A DNA stretch of 64,000 bases. It comes from Paraburkholderia franconis. GTDB taxonomy: Bacteria; Pseudomonadota; Gammaproteobacteria; Burkholderiales; Burkholderiaceae. Of this stretch, positions 18,483-28,220 are shown piece by piece; position 1 is the stretch's first letter; each line of letters starts with the position of its first letter. The stretch is from positions 186,001 through 250,000 of the forward strand of contig NZ_WHNP01000005.1 of the NCBI RefSeq assembly GCF_009362735.1, given 5' to 3'. The notes beneath the pieces are model-generated. The model did not search any database. It saw nothing but the letters and a program-made list of their open reading frames with translations, and had not been told where the DNA came from. Position numbers and translations under genes: made by a program.

Positions 18483-18965
18483 ATGATCTTTCACGCGTCC
18501 ATTCCCACGCACAACCCTGAGCGCGTCGCGCGCACGCTCGCCGAATTGTGGGGCGGTTTCGCCGCGCCGTTTTCGCCTTTCGAAGGCGCCTGGATGGCGG
18601 TCGCGGGCGACGATCGCGGCACCATCATCGAGACCTATCCGAGCGATCTCACGCTCACGCCCGGCGACACGCAGGAGCCGCTCGCTTCGAAGATGGGCAC
18701 GCGTGCGCAATACAGCGGCTTCCATATGGCCGTCGCGACGCCGCTCTCCGAGCAGGAAGTGATCGCGATCGGCGAGCGAGAAGGATGGCGCGCGGTACGC
18801 TGCACGCGCGGCAACGACTTCTTCGACGTGATCGAGTTGTGGATCGAGAACGGCACGCTGATCGAACTGCTGACGCCCGACATGCAGGCGCAGTATCGCA
18901 GCTTCGCGACGCCTGAGAATTTCCGCGCACTCGCTACACAAGCCCAAGCCCACGCACAGGCTTGA
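18483..18965 (+). CDS. Conserved hypothetical protein, possibly VOC-like fold
   Basis: This 160-residue protein begins at ATG 18483, 5 bases after GGAGAG. It opens with FHASIPTHNPERVARTLAEL and later has QYSGFHMAVATPLSEQEVIA and FDVIELWIENGTLIELLTPD. The paired strand-helix pattern with a His near each beginning and a late Glu resembles the vicinal-oxygen-chelate (glyoxalase-like) fold, but metal ligands cannot be assigned with certainty. It is soluble with no signal peptide, and neighbours give no functional clue. Confidence 0.75.
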   Translation: MIFHASIPTHNPERVARTLAELWGGFAAPFSPFEGAWMAVAGDDRGTIIETYPSDLTLTPGDTQEPLASKMGTRAQYSGFHMAVATPLSEQEVIAIGEREGWRAVRCTRGNDFFDVIELWIENGTLIELLTPDMQAQYRSFATPENFRALATQAQAHAQA

Positions 18966-19038
18966 TCTTTTGCTTGCGTGCTTCTGTTGTCGCGGTGCAA
19001 TGACTACACTGCGGTGAATGCGATCACCGGGGTGTGCG

Positions 19039-19470
19039 ATGACTGAAGCTACGAATATCTACGCAGGGAAAGCTCCCGCGTCGGTTGCGACGTTCAAGAG
19101 CGCGCATGGATTTTCGGTGACGGTCGCGCGATTGCGCGGCCTGCTCGCCGACAAGGGCATGACGATCTTCGTCGATATCGATCAGGCGGATGCCGCCGCG
19201 CAGGTCGGCATGACGCTGCGCCCGACACGCCTGATCGTGTTCGGCAACCCGAAGGGCGGCACGCCCGTGATGGAGGCGAATCCGTGCGCGGCGCTGCTGT
19301 TGCCGTTGAAGGCGCTCGTGTGGGAAGACGAAGCGCGCGCCACCTGGCTTGCCATCGACGATGTGACGGGCGCGCTCGTCGACGACTATGGGCTGGACGC
19401 GTCGCTTGTCGCGCCACTCGCGAAGGCGAAGGGGCTGATCGAGATGGTGGCTGCGCGTGAGCCGGCTTGA
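19039..19470 (+). CDS. DUF302 family protein
   Basis: This 143-residue cytoplasmic protein is a member of the DUF302 family: FSVTVARLRGLLADKGMTIFVDIDQADAA, then MTLRPTRLIVFGNPKGGTPVM and PLKALVWEDE, the usual three blocks. ATG 19039 or ATG 19018 could start it; neither has a good ribosome site. The family is widespread, often in metal or stress contexts, and has no settled biochemical function. It converges with the LysR gene, whose stop is 75 bp away. Confidence 0.82.
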   Translation: MTEATNIYAGKAPASVATFKSAHGFSVTVARLRGLLADKGMTIFVDIDQADAAAQVGMTLRPTRLIVFGNPKGGTPVMEANPCAALLLPLKALVWEDEARATWLAIDDVTGALVDDYGLDASLVAPLAKAKGLIEMVAAREPA

Positions 19471-19545
19471 GCCGCGCGTTCGTACTGGGCCTTCGAGCCG
19501 CCGCGCCGCATGACTTTGCAACGACGCATCGGACGCCGCGCTTCG

Positions 19546-20481
19546 TCACCTTGACGCGCCCCCGCCCTGGGTCCTGCGGTCCCACGTTTTCAGGCAGACA
19601 CCGAGAAATTCCGCGAAGCCATCGGCGGACGGCGACAGCGAGCGATCGACGGGGCGATAGATGCACACTTCGCGGATCGTCTCCGGTTCGACGACGCGCC
19701 GCATCGCGAGGCCGAACGTCTGCGCGAGCGGCTTCACATAAGCCGGCGCGAGCGTAACGGCGAGACCCTGCGCGGCGAGACCAAACGCGGTCGTCACGTT
19801 GTCGACGACTTCGACGGGCGCGATCCGCGCATCCGACGGCTGATCGGCCAGCATCTGCGCGACGCTCGCTTCGTGATCGCGGCCCGTCGCGACGATGGGC
19901 GTTCCGCGCAGATCGTGCCAGCGCAAGCGCCGCCGATGCGCAAGCGGGTGATCGCCTGCGCACCACAACACCCACGGGCTGCGGAAAATCGCTTCGCGCC
20001 GCACGCGGTCGCCCGTCGCGCGATCGGGGCCGACGGCCAGATCGACGTCGCCGCTCGCGACGCGCTCCACCAGTTGCTCGACATCCGTATCCACGACGCG
20101 CACGACGACCTTCGGCTTCTGCGCCGCGTAGCCTGCGATTGCGTAGGGCAGCGCCGTGCTCGCGAGAACGAGCGGCGCGCCGACGCGCACGATGCCCGCC
20201 GCGCGGTTGCGGATATCGCTCGCCGTCTGCTCGGCGGCGCGCAGATGGCGCAGCACCGATTCCGCCGAAGACAGAAAGTCGCGGCCCGCCGTCGACAGGC
20301 TCACGCGACGCGTCGTGCGGTCGAACAGACGAAAGCCAAGCTCGCGCTCCAGCTCCGCCAGCAACTGGCTGACGGCGGACGACGTAAGCCCCAGCCGTTC
20401 CGCCGCCGCGGCAATGCCGTTCTGATCGACAATCGCGAGAAACGCCTCGAATTGGCGTATGGTGACACGTGTGAGGGCCAT
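19546..20481 (-). CDS. LysR-family transcriptional regulator
   Basis: This 311-residue regulator has a winged helix at residues 5-65 (TIRQFEAFLAIVDQNGIAAA; SAVSQLLAELERELG) and a periplasmic-binding-like effector domain from about 95. It is divergent from the aromatic aminotransferase gene across 160 bp, the classic arrangement in which a LysR protein controls the adjacent operon. The spacer contains AATCGATTGATTGT, which could be part of the site. The inducer is unknown; a substrate of the aminotransferase-aldolase-reductase set is a reasonable guess. Confidence 0.92.
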   Translation of the reverse strand: MALTRVTIRQFEAFLAIVDQNGIAAAAERLGLTSSAVSQLLAELERELGFRLFDRTTRRVSLSTAGRDFLSSAESVLRHLRAAEQTASDIRNRAAGIVRVGAPLVLASTALPYAIAGYAAQKPKVVVRVVDTDVEQLVERVASGDVDLAVGPDRATGDRVRREAIFRSPWVLWCAGDHPLAHRRRLRWHDLRGTPIVATGRDHEASVAQMLADQPSDARIAPVEVVDNVTTAFGLAAQGLAVTLAPAYVKPLAQTFGLAMRRVVEPETIREVCIYRPVDRSLSPSADGFAEFLGVCLKTWDRRTQGGGASR

Positions 20482-20641
20482 CGGGCGATTCTAAAGCTAA
20501 ACTTACGAATCATCCAAAATCGATTGATTGTGATGAAGCGCGCTTTTAGCGACACTGTTGCGACGCACCGGTTCATGCGACCCCGGTTCATGCAACCTTT
20601 CGCACCGTCGAGCCAACATCAACACAGATAGAGACAATGCC

Positions 20642-21850
20642 ATGTTCGAACACATCCCAGCCTACCCCGGCGATCCTATCCTGAGCCTCAACGAAGACTT
20701 CCAGCGCGATCCGCGCACGAACAAGGTCAATCTGAGCATCGGCATCTACTTCGACGAAAACGGCACGCTGCCCGTGATGTCGGCCGTGCGCGAGGCCGAG
20801 GCCGCCATCGTCGCGCAGGGCACGCCGCGTTCGTATCTGCCGATGGCGGGGCTGCCCGCCTACCGCGACGCCGCGCAGGCGCTGGTGTTCGGCGCCGATA
20901 GCGAAGCGCGCGCGGCGGGCCGCATCGCGACGGTCCAGACGGTCGGCGGATCGGGCGCGCTCAAAGTTGGCGCGGACTTTCTCAAGCGTCACTTCGCGAG
21001 CTCGCAGGTGTGGCTCTCCGATCCCAGCTGGGAGAATCACCGCGTCGTGTTCGAAGCAGCGGGGCATACCGTGAACACGTATCCGTACTACGACGACGCG
21101 ACGGGCGGCCTGCGCTTCGACGCGATGCGCGACACGATCGACGCGCTGCCCGAGCGCAGCATCGTGTTGCTGCATGCGTGCTGCCACAACCCGACGGGTG
21201 TCGACCTGACGACGGAGCAATGGCGCGAACTCGTGCCCGTGCTGCAGCGTCGCAAGCTGATCGCGTTCGTCGACATGGCTTATCAGGGCTTCGGCGACGG
21301 CCTCGAAGAAGACGCGGCATGCGTGCGGATGCTGGCATCGGCGGACGTGCCGTTGATCGTCGCGAACTCGTTTTCGAAGAACTTCTCGCTGTATGGCGAA
21401 CGCTGCGGCGCGCTGAGCGTCGTCTGCAAAGACGCCGCCGAAGCGCAGCGCGTGCTCGGCCAGCTCACCTTCACGATCCGCGCGAACTACAGCAACCCGC
21501 CGATGCACGGCGCGCGACTCGTCGCGGGCGTGCTCGGCGACGCAAAGCTGCGCGCGTCATGGGACGACGAGCTGCGCGTGATGCGCGATCGCATCCATGA
21601 AATGCGTCATGCGATTCATGATGGCCTCGCTGGACGCGTCGACGAAGTGATGCGCGCGCGTTATGTCGCGCAGGTCGGCATGTTCACGTACACGGGCCTG
21701 AGCGCCGCGCAGGTCGAAACGCTGCGCAACGAGCACGGCATCTATCTGCTGCGCTCTGGGCGGATGTGCGTCGCGGGACTGAATCGCAGTAACGTCGGCT
21801 ATGTGGCGTCGGCGATCGCGGCCGTCGCGGGGCAGGGCGCGCGCCAGTAA
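20642..21850 (+). CDS. tyrB: Aromatic amino acid aminotransferase (TyrB/PhhC type)
   Basis: This 402-residue class I aminotransferase transfers amino groups between tyrosine/phenylalanine/aspartate and 2-oxo acids. It begins MFEHIPAYPGDPILSLNE, typical of the proteobacterial Asp/aromatic subgroup. The PLP-binding lysine is K246 in NSFSKNFSLYGER; the cofactor-contacting LHACCHNPTGVDLT and the substrate-carboxylate Arg near the C-terminus (LRSGRMCVAGLN) are present. ATG 20642 is preceded by weak GAGACA. The next gene follows 22 bp later. Clustering with catabolic-looking enzymes suggests a role in a specific pathway and not only in biosynthesis. Confidence 0.9.
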   Translation: MFEHIPAYPGDPILSLNEDFQRDPRTNKVNLSIGIYFDENGTLPVMSAVREAEAAIVAQGTPRSYLPMAGLPAYRDAAQALVFGADSEARAAGRIATVQTVGGSGALKVGADFLKRHFASSQVWLSDPSWENHRVVFEAAGHTVNTYPYYDDATGGLRFDAMRDTIDALPERSIVLLHACCHNPTGVDLTTEQWRELVPVLQRRKLIAFVDMAYQGFGDGLEEDAACVRMLASADVPLIVANSFSKNFSLYGERCGALSVVCKDAAEAQRVLGQLTFTIRANYSNPPMHGARLVAGVLGDAKLRASWDDELRVMRDRIHEMRHAIHDGLAGRVDEVMRARYVAQVGMFTYTGLSAAQVETLRNEHGIYLLRSGRMCVAGLNRSNVGYVASAIAAVAGQGARQ

Positions 21851-21872
21851 CGAGCCCAGCGAGGAGACACAC

Positions 21873-22652
21873 ATGATTCTGGAGCGGGACAAAGAGGCTG
21901 CGCCGACGATGCATCCCGACGAATGGCAGGCGCGCGTTCAATTGGCCGCCTGCTATCGCGTCTTCGATATGCTGGGCTGGACCGAGCTGATCTACAACCA
22001 CATCACCGTGCGCCTGCCCGAAAGCGTGGCGGGCGGCGCGAAGCAATTCCTGATCAACCCGTTCGGCCTGCACTACAGCGAAGTGACCGCGCGCAACCTG
22101 GTGAAGATCGACGCGCAAGGGCGCATCCTCGACGGCTCCGCCTATCCGGTGAACCCGGCGGGCTTCACCGTGCATGCAGCGCTGCACGAGGGCATCCAGG
22201 ATGCGCATTGCGTGATGCATACGCATACGACGGCGGGTGTTGCCGTCGCATGCTCGGAGGGCGGCTTGCAGCAGACGAATTTCTACAGCGCGCAGTTGCA
22301 CGAGCGCATTGCGTATCACGACTTCGAAGGCATCACGATTCATGCCGAAGAAGGGCCGCGCCTCGTCGAGCATATCGGCGACCGGCAGGCTGTGATCCTG
22401 CGCAATCACGGACTGCTGGCGTGGGGCAAGACGCTGCCGCAAGCGTTCGCGTATCTGTGGACGCTGAACCGCGCGTGCGAGATCCAGGTCGCGACGTTCG
22501 CGATGGGCCCGGCGCGCGCAGTGCCTGAAGCGATCGCCGAGCGGTGCTCGCGCGATGCGCTGCAATTCGACGTGCGCTACGGCGCGGGACAGGATGTGTT
22601 CGACGCACTGGTGCGCAAGGTCGACAGGATCGACGCCGGCTACAAGCACTGA
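21873..22652 (+). CDS. Class II aldolase/adducin family protein
   Basis: This 259-residue protein of the fuculose-phosphate aldolase/adducin fold is preceded by GAGGAGA. Zinc-ligand candidates occur as HTHT (about residue 116) and in the NHGLLAWG block, with the N-terminal NHITVRLPE that binds the phosphate or carboxylate in relatives. Family members act as aldolases, decarboxylases or epimerases, so reaction type is open. The gene sits 22 bp after the aminotransferase and 12 bp before the reductase, indicating one operon. Confidence 0.88.
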   Translation: MILERDKEAAPTMHPDEWQARVQLAACYRVFDMLGWTELIYNHITVRLPESVAGGAKQFLINPFGLHYSEVTARNLVKIDAQGRILDGSAYPVNPAGFTVHAALHEGIQDAHCVMHTHTTAGVAVACSEGGLQQTNFYSAQLHERIAYHDFEGITIHAEEGPRLVEHIGDRQAVILRNHGLLAWGKTLPQAFAYLWTLNRACEIQVATFAMGPARAVPEAIAERCSRDALQFDVRYGAGQDVFDALVRKVDRIDAGYKH

Positions 22653-22664
22653 GGAAGAAGAACG

Positions 22665-23648
22665 ATGAAGGTATGCATTTACGGCGCGGGCGCGATCGGC
22701 GGATGGATGGGCGTGAAGCTCGCGCAAGCGGGCTGCGACGTGAGCGTGGTCGCGCGCGGCGCGACGCTCGACGCATTGCGCGAACACGGCTTGCGCCTCG
22801 TCGAAAACGGCGACATGCATGCGGTGAAGGTACATGCAAGCGAGCAGCCCGAAGCGCTCGGCGCGCAGGACCTCGTGATCGTCGCCGTGAAGGCGCCGGG
22901 CATGGCCGATGTCGCGCGGCATATCGGGCCGCTTCTCGGCGCGAACACGATGGTGCTGACGGCGATGAACGGCGTGCCGTGGTGGTTCTGCGACGGCCTG
23001 CAAGGCGAGTTCGCGGGCGCGCGTCTCGCGTCCGTCGATCCCGATGGCTCGATCGCGGCCGCGATTCCCGCAACGCGCACGTTGGGTTGCGTCGTGCATG
23101 CGAGTTGCCGCGTCGATGCACCTGGCGTCGTCGCGCATCATCAGGGACGCGGATTGATCGTCGGCGAAGCGACGGGACGCGCAAGCGAGCGCGTGACGTC
23201 GCTGGTCGAGCTGCTGCGCAAGGCGGGCTTCGATGCCACCGCGTCCGGGCAGATTCAGCGTGACGTCTGGTACAAGCTGTGGGGCAACATGACGATGAAC
23301 CCGATGAGCGCGATCACGGGCGCGACCACCGACAAGATTCTCGGCGATCCGCTCGCGCGCGATTTCGTCACGCGCGTGATGCTGGAAGCGAAAGAGATCG
23401 GCGCGCGCTTCGGCATACCCATCGATCAGGCGCCCGAAGATCGTCACGCCGTCACGCTGAAGCTCGGCGCGATGCGCACGTCGATGCTGCAGGACGTCGA
23501 AGCGGGCAAGGCCGTCGAACTCGATGCGCTCGTAGGCGCGGTCTGCGAACTCGGGGCGCTGACGGGCGTCGAAACGCCGTATGCGAACGCGCTGTTCGGG
23601 CTCGCGCGGCTGCATGCCCGCGCGCGCGGACTGTATCCTCAAGCGTGA
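22665..23648 (+). CDS. 2-dehydropantoate 2-reductase family oxidoreductase
   Basis: This 327-residue NADPH-dependent reductase has the Rossmann motif GAGAIGGWMG at residues 7-16 and the ApbA/PanE C-terminal helical domain (WYKLWGNMTMNPMSAITGAT with its catalytic lysine). PanE makes pantoate for coenzyme A. Here the context (aminotransferase, aldolase, P450) favours reduction of another 2-oxo acid by a paralogue. ATG 22665 follows GAGGAAGA. The P450 start is 31 bp after the stop. Confidence 0.88.
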   Translation: MKVCIYGAGAIGGWMGVKLAQAGCDVSVVARGATLDALREHGLRLVENGDMHAVKVHASEQPEALGAQDLVIVAVKAPGMADVARHIGPLLGANTMVLTAMNGVPWWFCDGLQGEFAGARLASVDPDGSIAAAIPATRTLGCVVHASCRVDAPGVVAHHQGRGLIVGEATGRASERVTSLVELLRKAGFDATASGQIQRDVWYKLWGNMTMNPMSAITGATTDKILGDPLARDFVTRVMLEAKEIGARFGIPIDQAPEDRHAVTLKLGAMRTSMLQDVEAGKAVELDALVGAVCELGALTGVETPYANALFGLARLHARARGLYPQA

Positions 23649-23679
23649 GCACACGCCTTTCAACTTCGCGGCATCGAGC

Positions 23680-24879
23680 ATGAAATTCACCGATCTTTCG
23701 TCGCCGGCTTACTTCGACAATCCCTATCCGTTCTACGAGGACATCCGGCGCGCGGGTGCTTTCGTGCCGCTCGCGCCCAACGTGATGTTGACCGGCCGGC
23801 ACGCCGTGATCGACGCGCTGTTGCCCGACCGCCGCATGGGCAAGACGTATATGCCGAGCGTGGTCGCGCGTTATGGCGAGGCCGCGCGGGGACAGCCGGT
23901 GTTTCAGGCGCTCGACCGCACGTTGCTGATGATGAATCCGCCCGTGCATACGCGCCTGCGCACGCTGCTGATGAAGGCGTTCAACGCGCGGCAGATCGAG
24001 ACGCTGCGCCGGATCGTCGAAGAGACGACGGACAGTCTGATCGACGCGATGCAGGGCAAGCGTGAAGTCGATCTCGTCAAGGAGTTCGCGTTGCCGCTGC
24101 CGTTGCAGATCGTCTGCCGGCTGCTCGATGTGCCCATCGAAGAAGGGCAACGGCTCGGCGACGCGGCGGGCCTGCTCGTCTCCACGTTCGATCTCGCGCC
24201 GCTTTCGGCCGATGCGCTCGCGCGCGCGAATCAGGCGGCGCTCGATCTCGAACAGTACTTCGGCGCCGTGGTCGCACAGCGGCGTGCCGCGCCCGGCGGC
24301 GATATCGTTTCGTCGCTGATCCAGGCGGAAGAGGGCGGCGAGCGGTTGTCGGAGGAAGAGATCGTGTCGAACGCGATTCTGCTCTTCGTCGCGGGACACG
24401 AGACCACCTCGAACATGCTCGGCAATGCGCTGATCGCGCTGCACCGGCATCCGGCGCAACTGGCGCGTCTGATTTCCGGGCCGTCGCTGATGTCGAAGGC
24501 CGTTGCCGAATGCGCGCGCTATGACACGGCGGTGCAGATGGTGGTGCGCACCGCGTTCGACGATGTCGAAGTGGAAGGCGCGACGCTTGCGCGCGGCTCG
24601 ATCGTGTTCATGCTGCTCGGCTCGGCGAATCGCGACCCCGAGCGCTTCGAGCGGCCCGATGCGCTCGATATCGAACGCGAGCCGTCAGGCCATCTGCTGA
24701 CTTTCGGCGCGGGCATTCACTATTGCCTCGGCGCGCGCCTCGCGATGATGGAACTCGAGATCGCGCTGCGCAAGCTGATGACGCGCTTGCCGCAGATGCG
24801 CGTCACGAATCTCGATGCGCTCGTATGGCACAGGCGGAACAATCTGCGCGGCGTCGAATCGCTGATGGCCGCGCTTTGA
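23680..24879 (+). CDS. Cytochrome P450
   Basis: This 399-residue soluble bacterial P450 has the I-helix oxygen-activation motif FVAGHETTSN, ExxR as ECAR, and heme-ligand C349 in FGAGIHYCLG. ATG 23680 is selected because it begins the family-typical MKFTDLSSPAYFDNPYPFYEDI; an upstream start would read through the preceding gene's end. No ferredoxin or reductase gene is adjacent, so electrons must come from elsewhere. Substrate is unknown. Its placement as the last gene of the LysR-controlled set suggests that it hydroxylates a pathway intermediate (inference). Confidence 0.93.
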   Translation: MKFTDLSSPAYFDNPYPFYEDIRRAGAFVPLAPNVMLTGRHAVIDALLPDRRMGKTYMPSVVARYGEAARGQPVFQALDRTLLMMNPPVHTRLRTLLMKAFNARQIETLRRIVEETTDSLIDAMQGKREVDLVKEFALPLPLQIVCRLLDVPIEEGQRLGDAAGLLVSTFDLAPLSADALARANQAALDLEQYFGAVVAQRRAAPGGDIVSSLIQAEEGGERLSEEEIVSNAILLFVAGHETTSNMLGNALIALHRHPAQLARLISGPSLMSKAVAECARYDTAVQMVVRTAFDDVEVEGATLARGSIVFMLLGSANRDPERFERPDALDIEREPSGHLLTFGAGIHYCLGARLAMMELEIALRKLMTRLPQMRVTNLDALVWHRRNNLRGVESLMAAL

Positions 24880-24921
24880 TCGCGCTTTGATCGTTTCGCG
24901 CGGAGCCTGACTGATGCGGGT

Positions 24922-25842
24922 TCAGACCATCTCGCGATGCCAGCGTTCCAGTTGCTCGATCGTCGTCCCCGCGCCGCCGCAGACGATCACGAGCACGCTA
25001 TCGAAGCGCTGCAGCGCTTGCGTCGGCCGATACACCAGCGCGAGGCTCGCGCCGCATGCGGGCTCGACCAGCACGCGGTGATCGTCGACGAAGCGGCGCG
25101 ACGCGGTGACGGCTTCCGCATCCGACACCACGATACATTCGACGGGATGCGTCTGCGTCAGCGTAAAGGCCTGCTCGCAGACCTGCTTCGCGCCCAGCGA
25201 CGTCGCGACGCTCGTAATGCCCGGCAATTCGATCCGCTTGCCCGCGCGCACCGATTGCGCGAGCGACGACGCGCCTTCCGTTTCGACGGCAATGACGGGC
25301 ACGTTGCCGAGGCCGTTGCGCCGCAAGCCCTCGATCACGCCCGCCATCAGGCCGCCACCGCCCACCGACAACACGACAGCATCGAATCTCGCTCCGGTGC
25401 CCGCGACCTCGTCGATCATCGATGCGTGGCCCTGCCAGAGGAGCGGATCGTCGAACGGATGGATGAACGCGTCATCGGGGCCGGCCTCTTCGAGCGCGAA
25501 CGCGTTGGCTTCCTGCCAGGTCGCGCCGTGCACGATCACGTCCGCGCCCTGCAGGCGGATCAGCTCCTTCGCGCGCTCGCCTGTGCTCTGCGGCACGACA
25601 ACCGTGACGGGGATCGACAGCGCGCGGCCTGCATACGCGACCGCAATACCCGCATTGCCGCCCGACGACGACACGAACCGCCGCTTGCCGGCCTTCGCGT
25701 GCTCTTCGCACGCGTAGCCGATGCCGCGAATCTTGAACGAGCCGGGCGGTTGCAGCGCGTCCATCTTGAGCAGCACGCGGCGGCCAAGCGCGCGGCTGAG
25801 CGGTTGCGAGTCGAGTAGGGGAGTGTCGATGTGCAGTGTCAT
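24922..25842 (-). CDS. Serine/threonine ammonia-lyase-like PLP enzyme
   Basis: This 306-residue fold-type II PLP enzyme is expected to deaminate L-serine or L-threonine to a 2-oxo acid. The PLP lysine lies in PPGSFKIRG, the cofactor asparagine loop in SSSGGNAGIAVAYAG, and the phosphate-binding glycine loop in SVGGGGLMAG. There is no C-terminal ACT domain, so it is the short, non-allosteric catabolic form. ATG 25842 is preferred over the ORF's upstream start because MTLHIDTPLLDS aligns with the family's beginning. It converges with the P450 gene. Confidence 0.88.
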   Translation of the reverse strand: MTLHIDTPLLDSQPLSRALGRRVLLKMDALQPPGSFKIRGIGYACEEHAKAGKRRFVSSSGGNAGIAVAYAGRALSIPVTVVVPQSTGERAKELIRLQGADVIVHGATWQEANAFALEEAGPDDAFIHPFDDPLLWQGHASMIDEVAGTGARFDAVVLSVGGGGLMAGVIEGLRRNGLGNVPVIAVETEGASSLAQSVRAGKRIELPGITSVATSLGAKQVCEQAFTLTQTHPVECIVVSDAEAVTASRRFVDDHRVLVEPACGASLALVYRPTQALQRFDSVLVIVCGGAGTTIEQLERWHREMV

Positions 25843-25971
25843 GGTGAAGGTGCCTGCGGCGGCGCGATGAGGGTGTGTCGCGGAGTCGTTAATGATAGCA
25901 AGCGGTGGTGGAACGGGCTTCATGTCCGCGACGGTGCGAAGCCGTCGCAGACATCACGTCAGACAGAACGA

Positions 25972-27849
25972 TTACATCCCCGCAATCAAACTCGGATCGC
26001 CGGAAAACCGCTCGTTGCCACGCGCGGGCCCATCGTCGAGCAACCCTTTCGTCAGCTCAAGCGCCTGGCGCTCGAACAACCGCCGATACACGCCGTGGTC
26101 GAGCCGGATCAGCTGTTCATGGCTGCCTTCCTCGACGACGCGCCCCTTGTCGAGCACGAGCAGCCGGTCCAGCGCGCGCACCGTCGACAGCCGGTGCGCA
26201 ACCACCAGCGTCGTGCGTCCGACCATCAGCCGCTCCATCGCCTGCTGGATCAGCACTTCGCTTTCGCTGTCGAGGCTCGATGTCGCTTCGTCGAAGATCA
26301 GAACGGGCGAATCCGCGAGAAACGCGCGCGCAATCGCGACCCGCTGACGCTCGCCGCCCGACAGTTTCACGCCGCGCTCGCCGACGAGCGTGTCGTAACC
26401 GAGCGGCAGCTCACTGATGAACTCATGCGCGCTCGCGAGCTTCGCGGCCTGCACGATTTCGTCAAACGTAGCGCCGGGGCGCGCGTACGCGATGTTCTCC
26501 GCGAGCGACCGGTGAAACAGGATCGGTTCCTGCTGCACGATTGCAATGCGGCGGCGCAACGACGCCTGCTGCACATCGGCGATGTTCTGTCCGTCGATCG
26601 TGATGCGGCCTTCGTCGATGTCGTACAGACGCTGGATCAGCTTGATGAACGTCGTCTTGCCCGAGCCCGAATGGCCGACCAGCCCAATCCGCTCGCCCGG
26701 CGCGATGCGCAGCGAGAAGTCGCGATACAGCGGCGTGCGATGCGCGCCGTAGCGGAACGTCACGTTCTCGAAACGGATCTCACCCTCGCCGATATCGATG
26801 GCGCGCGCGCCCGGCTTGTCCTCGATGCCGAGCGGCTCGCGTTCGAGCGCGACGAGTTCTTCCATGTCGTTCACCGAGCGCTGAAGGTTGCGCACGTGCA
26901 TGCCGACATCGCGCAGATAGCCTTGCAGCACGAAGAAGGTGGTCAGCGCATACGTGATGTCGCCGACGCTCGCTTCGTCGCGCAGCCACAGCAGCAGCGC
27001 CGCGCCGAGTATCGCCGCCTGCATCAGCGCGAGCATGGCGCCCTGCACGCCGCCATTGGTCGTGCCGCGCTGCCACGTGCGGCGCGTGCGCTGACGCCAT
27101 TTGCCGATCACGCGGTCGAGCCGCGACTCTTCGCGTTCTTCCGCGCCGAACGCCTTGACGACGGCGTTGCAGCTGACGGCATCCGCGAGCGCGCCGCCCA
27201 GGCGCGTGTCCCACAGGTTGCCGAGGCGCGCAGCGGGCGCGACATAGCCGAGCGACAGCGCGATCGTCACCGCGACATACAGCAGCGAACCCACCCCGAC
27301 CACGACGCCCATCACGGGCCAGTGAATGCCGAGCAGCACCGTCGATCCCGCGAGCATCACCAGCGAGGGCAGCAGCGCGATCAGCAGCGTGTCGTTGAGC
27401 AGGTCGAGCGCCCAGATGCCGCGCGTGATCTTGCGCACGGTCGAGCCCGCGAAGCTGTTCGCGTGCCAGACGGTCGAGAAGCGCTGCACGCGATGAAACG
27501 CGTTCGCGCAGATCGCGCTCATCATCTTCAGCGTCATCACGATGATGCTGCGATAAACCAGTTGACGCAGCACCGTGCCGCCGATGCCGAGGCCGATCAG
27601 CGTGACGAACGCGATCAGCGCCGCATGCGAGGCGGCCGCCTTGCCACTTGCGCCGCTCGCGCTGCCCGACGTGAGCGCATCGACGAGACGCCCCGCGAAC
27701 ATCGGCGTCAGCACGTCGGCGAACGCGGCTGTCAGCGCGAACAGCGCAATGCCGACGATGCGCACCGGCTGCCTGCGCCAGTGATTGAATGTGAAGCCGA
27801 GAACGCTTCTGAACGCTTGCGCGCCAAAGTCGAGTTTTTTGCTAGCCAT
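25972..27849 (-). CDS. ABC transporter with fused membrane and ATPase domains (exporter type)
   Basis: This 625-residue half-transporter has residues 1-330 as a six-helix type I exporter membrane domain and 365-605 as the nucleotide-binding domain: Walker A GHSGSGKTT near 395, signature LSGGERQR near 495, Walker B VLIFDEATSSLD, and H-loop VVAHRLST. It probably works as a homodimer, exporting a lipid, peptide or drug; substrate is not deducible. The ATG at 27849 opens MASKKLDFGAQAFRSVL. It is probably monocistronic. Confidence 0.92.
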   Translation of the reverse strand: MASKKLDFGAQAFRSVLGFTFNHWRRQPVRIVGIALFALTAAFADVLTPMFAGRLVDALTSGSASGASGKAAASHAALIAFVTLIGLGIGGTVLRQLVYRSIIVMTLKMMSAICANAFHRVQRFSTVWHANSFAGSTVRKITRGIWALDLLNDTLLIALLPSLVMLAGSTVLLGIHWPVMGVVVGVGSLLYVAVTIALSLGYVAPAARLGNLWDTRLGGALADAVSCNAVVKAFGAEEREESRLDRVIGKWRQRTRRTWQRGTTNGGVQGAMLALMQAAILGAALLLWLRDEASVGDITYALTTFFVLQGYLRDVGMHVRNLQRSVNDMEELVALEREPLGIEDKPGARAIDIGEGEIRFENVTFRYGAHRTPLYRDFSLRIAPGERIGLVGHSGSGKTTFIKLIQRLYDIDEGRITIDGQNIADVQQASLRRRIAIVQQEPILFHRSLAENIAYARPGATFDEIVQAAKLASAHEFISELPLGYDTLVGERGVKLSGGERQRVAIARAFLADSPVLIFDEATSSLDSESEVLIQQAMERLMVGRTTLVVAHRLSTVRALDRLLVLDKGRVVEEGSHEQLIRLDHGVYRRLFERQALELTKGLLDDGPARGNERFSGDPSLIAGM

Positions 27850-28220
27850 GTGTCACAGCGTGCGGCGCGACGCGCGCATCGCTATCCAGTCAGGAGATTC
27901 GAGAGCAGACGGCCGATGCCCGCCAGTTGCGGCAGGGACGAATAAAACCGGTTGTCTGGTAAAAGCGCGGGCCTCTGCGTGCCCACACTGACGGCGACCT
28001 AGCTCGGCGAGCTGATGACGCGTCGTGGAAACCCGCGAGAGACTGCGATGTGCATTGCGTGCATTGAACGCCTCCCTTGGGTGAATGAGTAGATGAGATG
28101 AAGTACTGCGTCTGAGGTGCTCGATTGTAGCAGGAAAGCTTGCGTAAAGTGATCGCGGATTGCCTTGACCCGATGCGAAGTGGTGGCTTTATGCGTGCTT
28201 CATCGAGCGTTCATTGCCCC
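27850..28220. other. Intergenic region upstream of the tandem repeat
   Basis: About 370 bp between the divergent ABC exporter and the 22-bp repeat array. It contains no frame with recognisable protein features. It must hold the exporter promoter and perhaps that of the squalene/phytoene synthase-like gene. Several GATGA/GAGTA-rich bases occur near 28080-28110 without clear symmetry. Confidence 0.5.
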
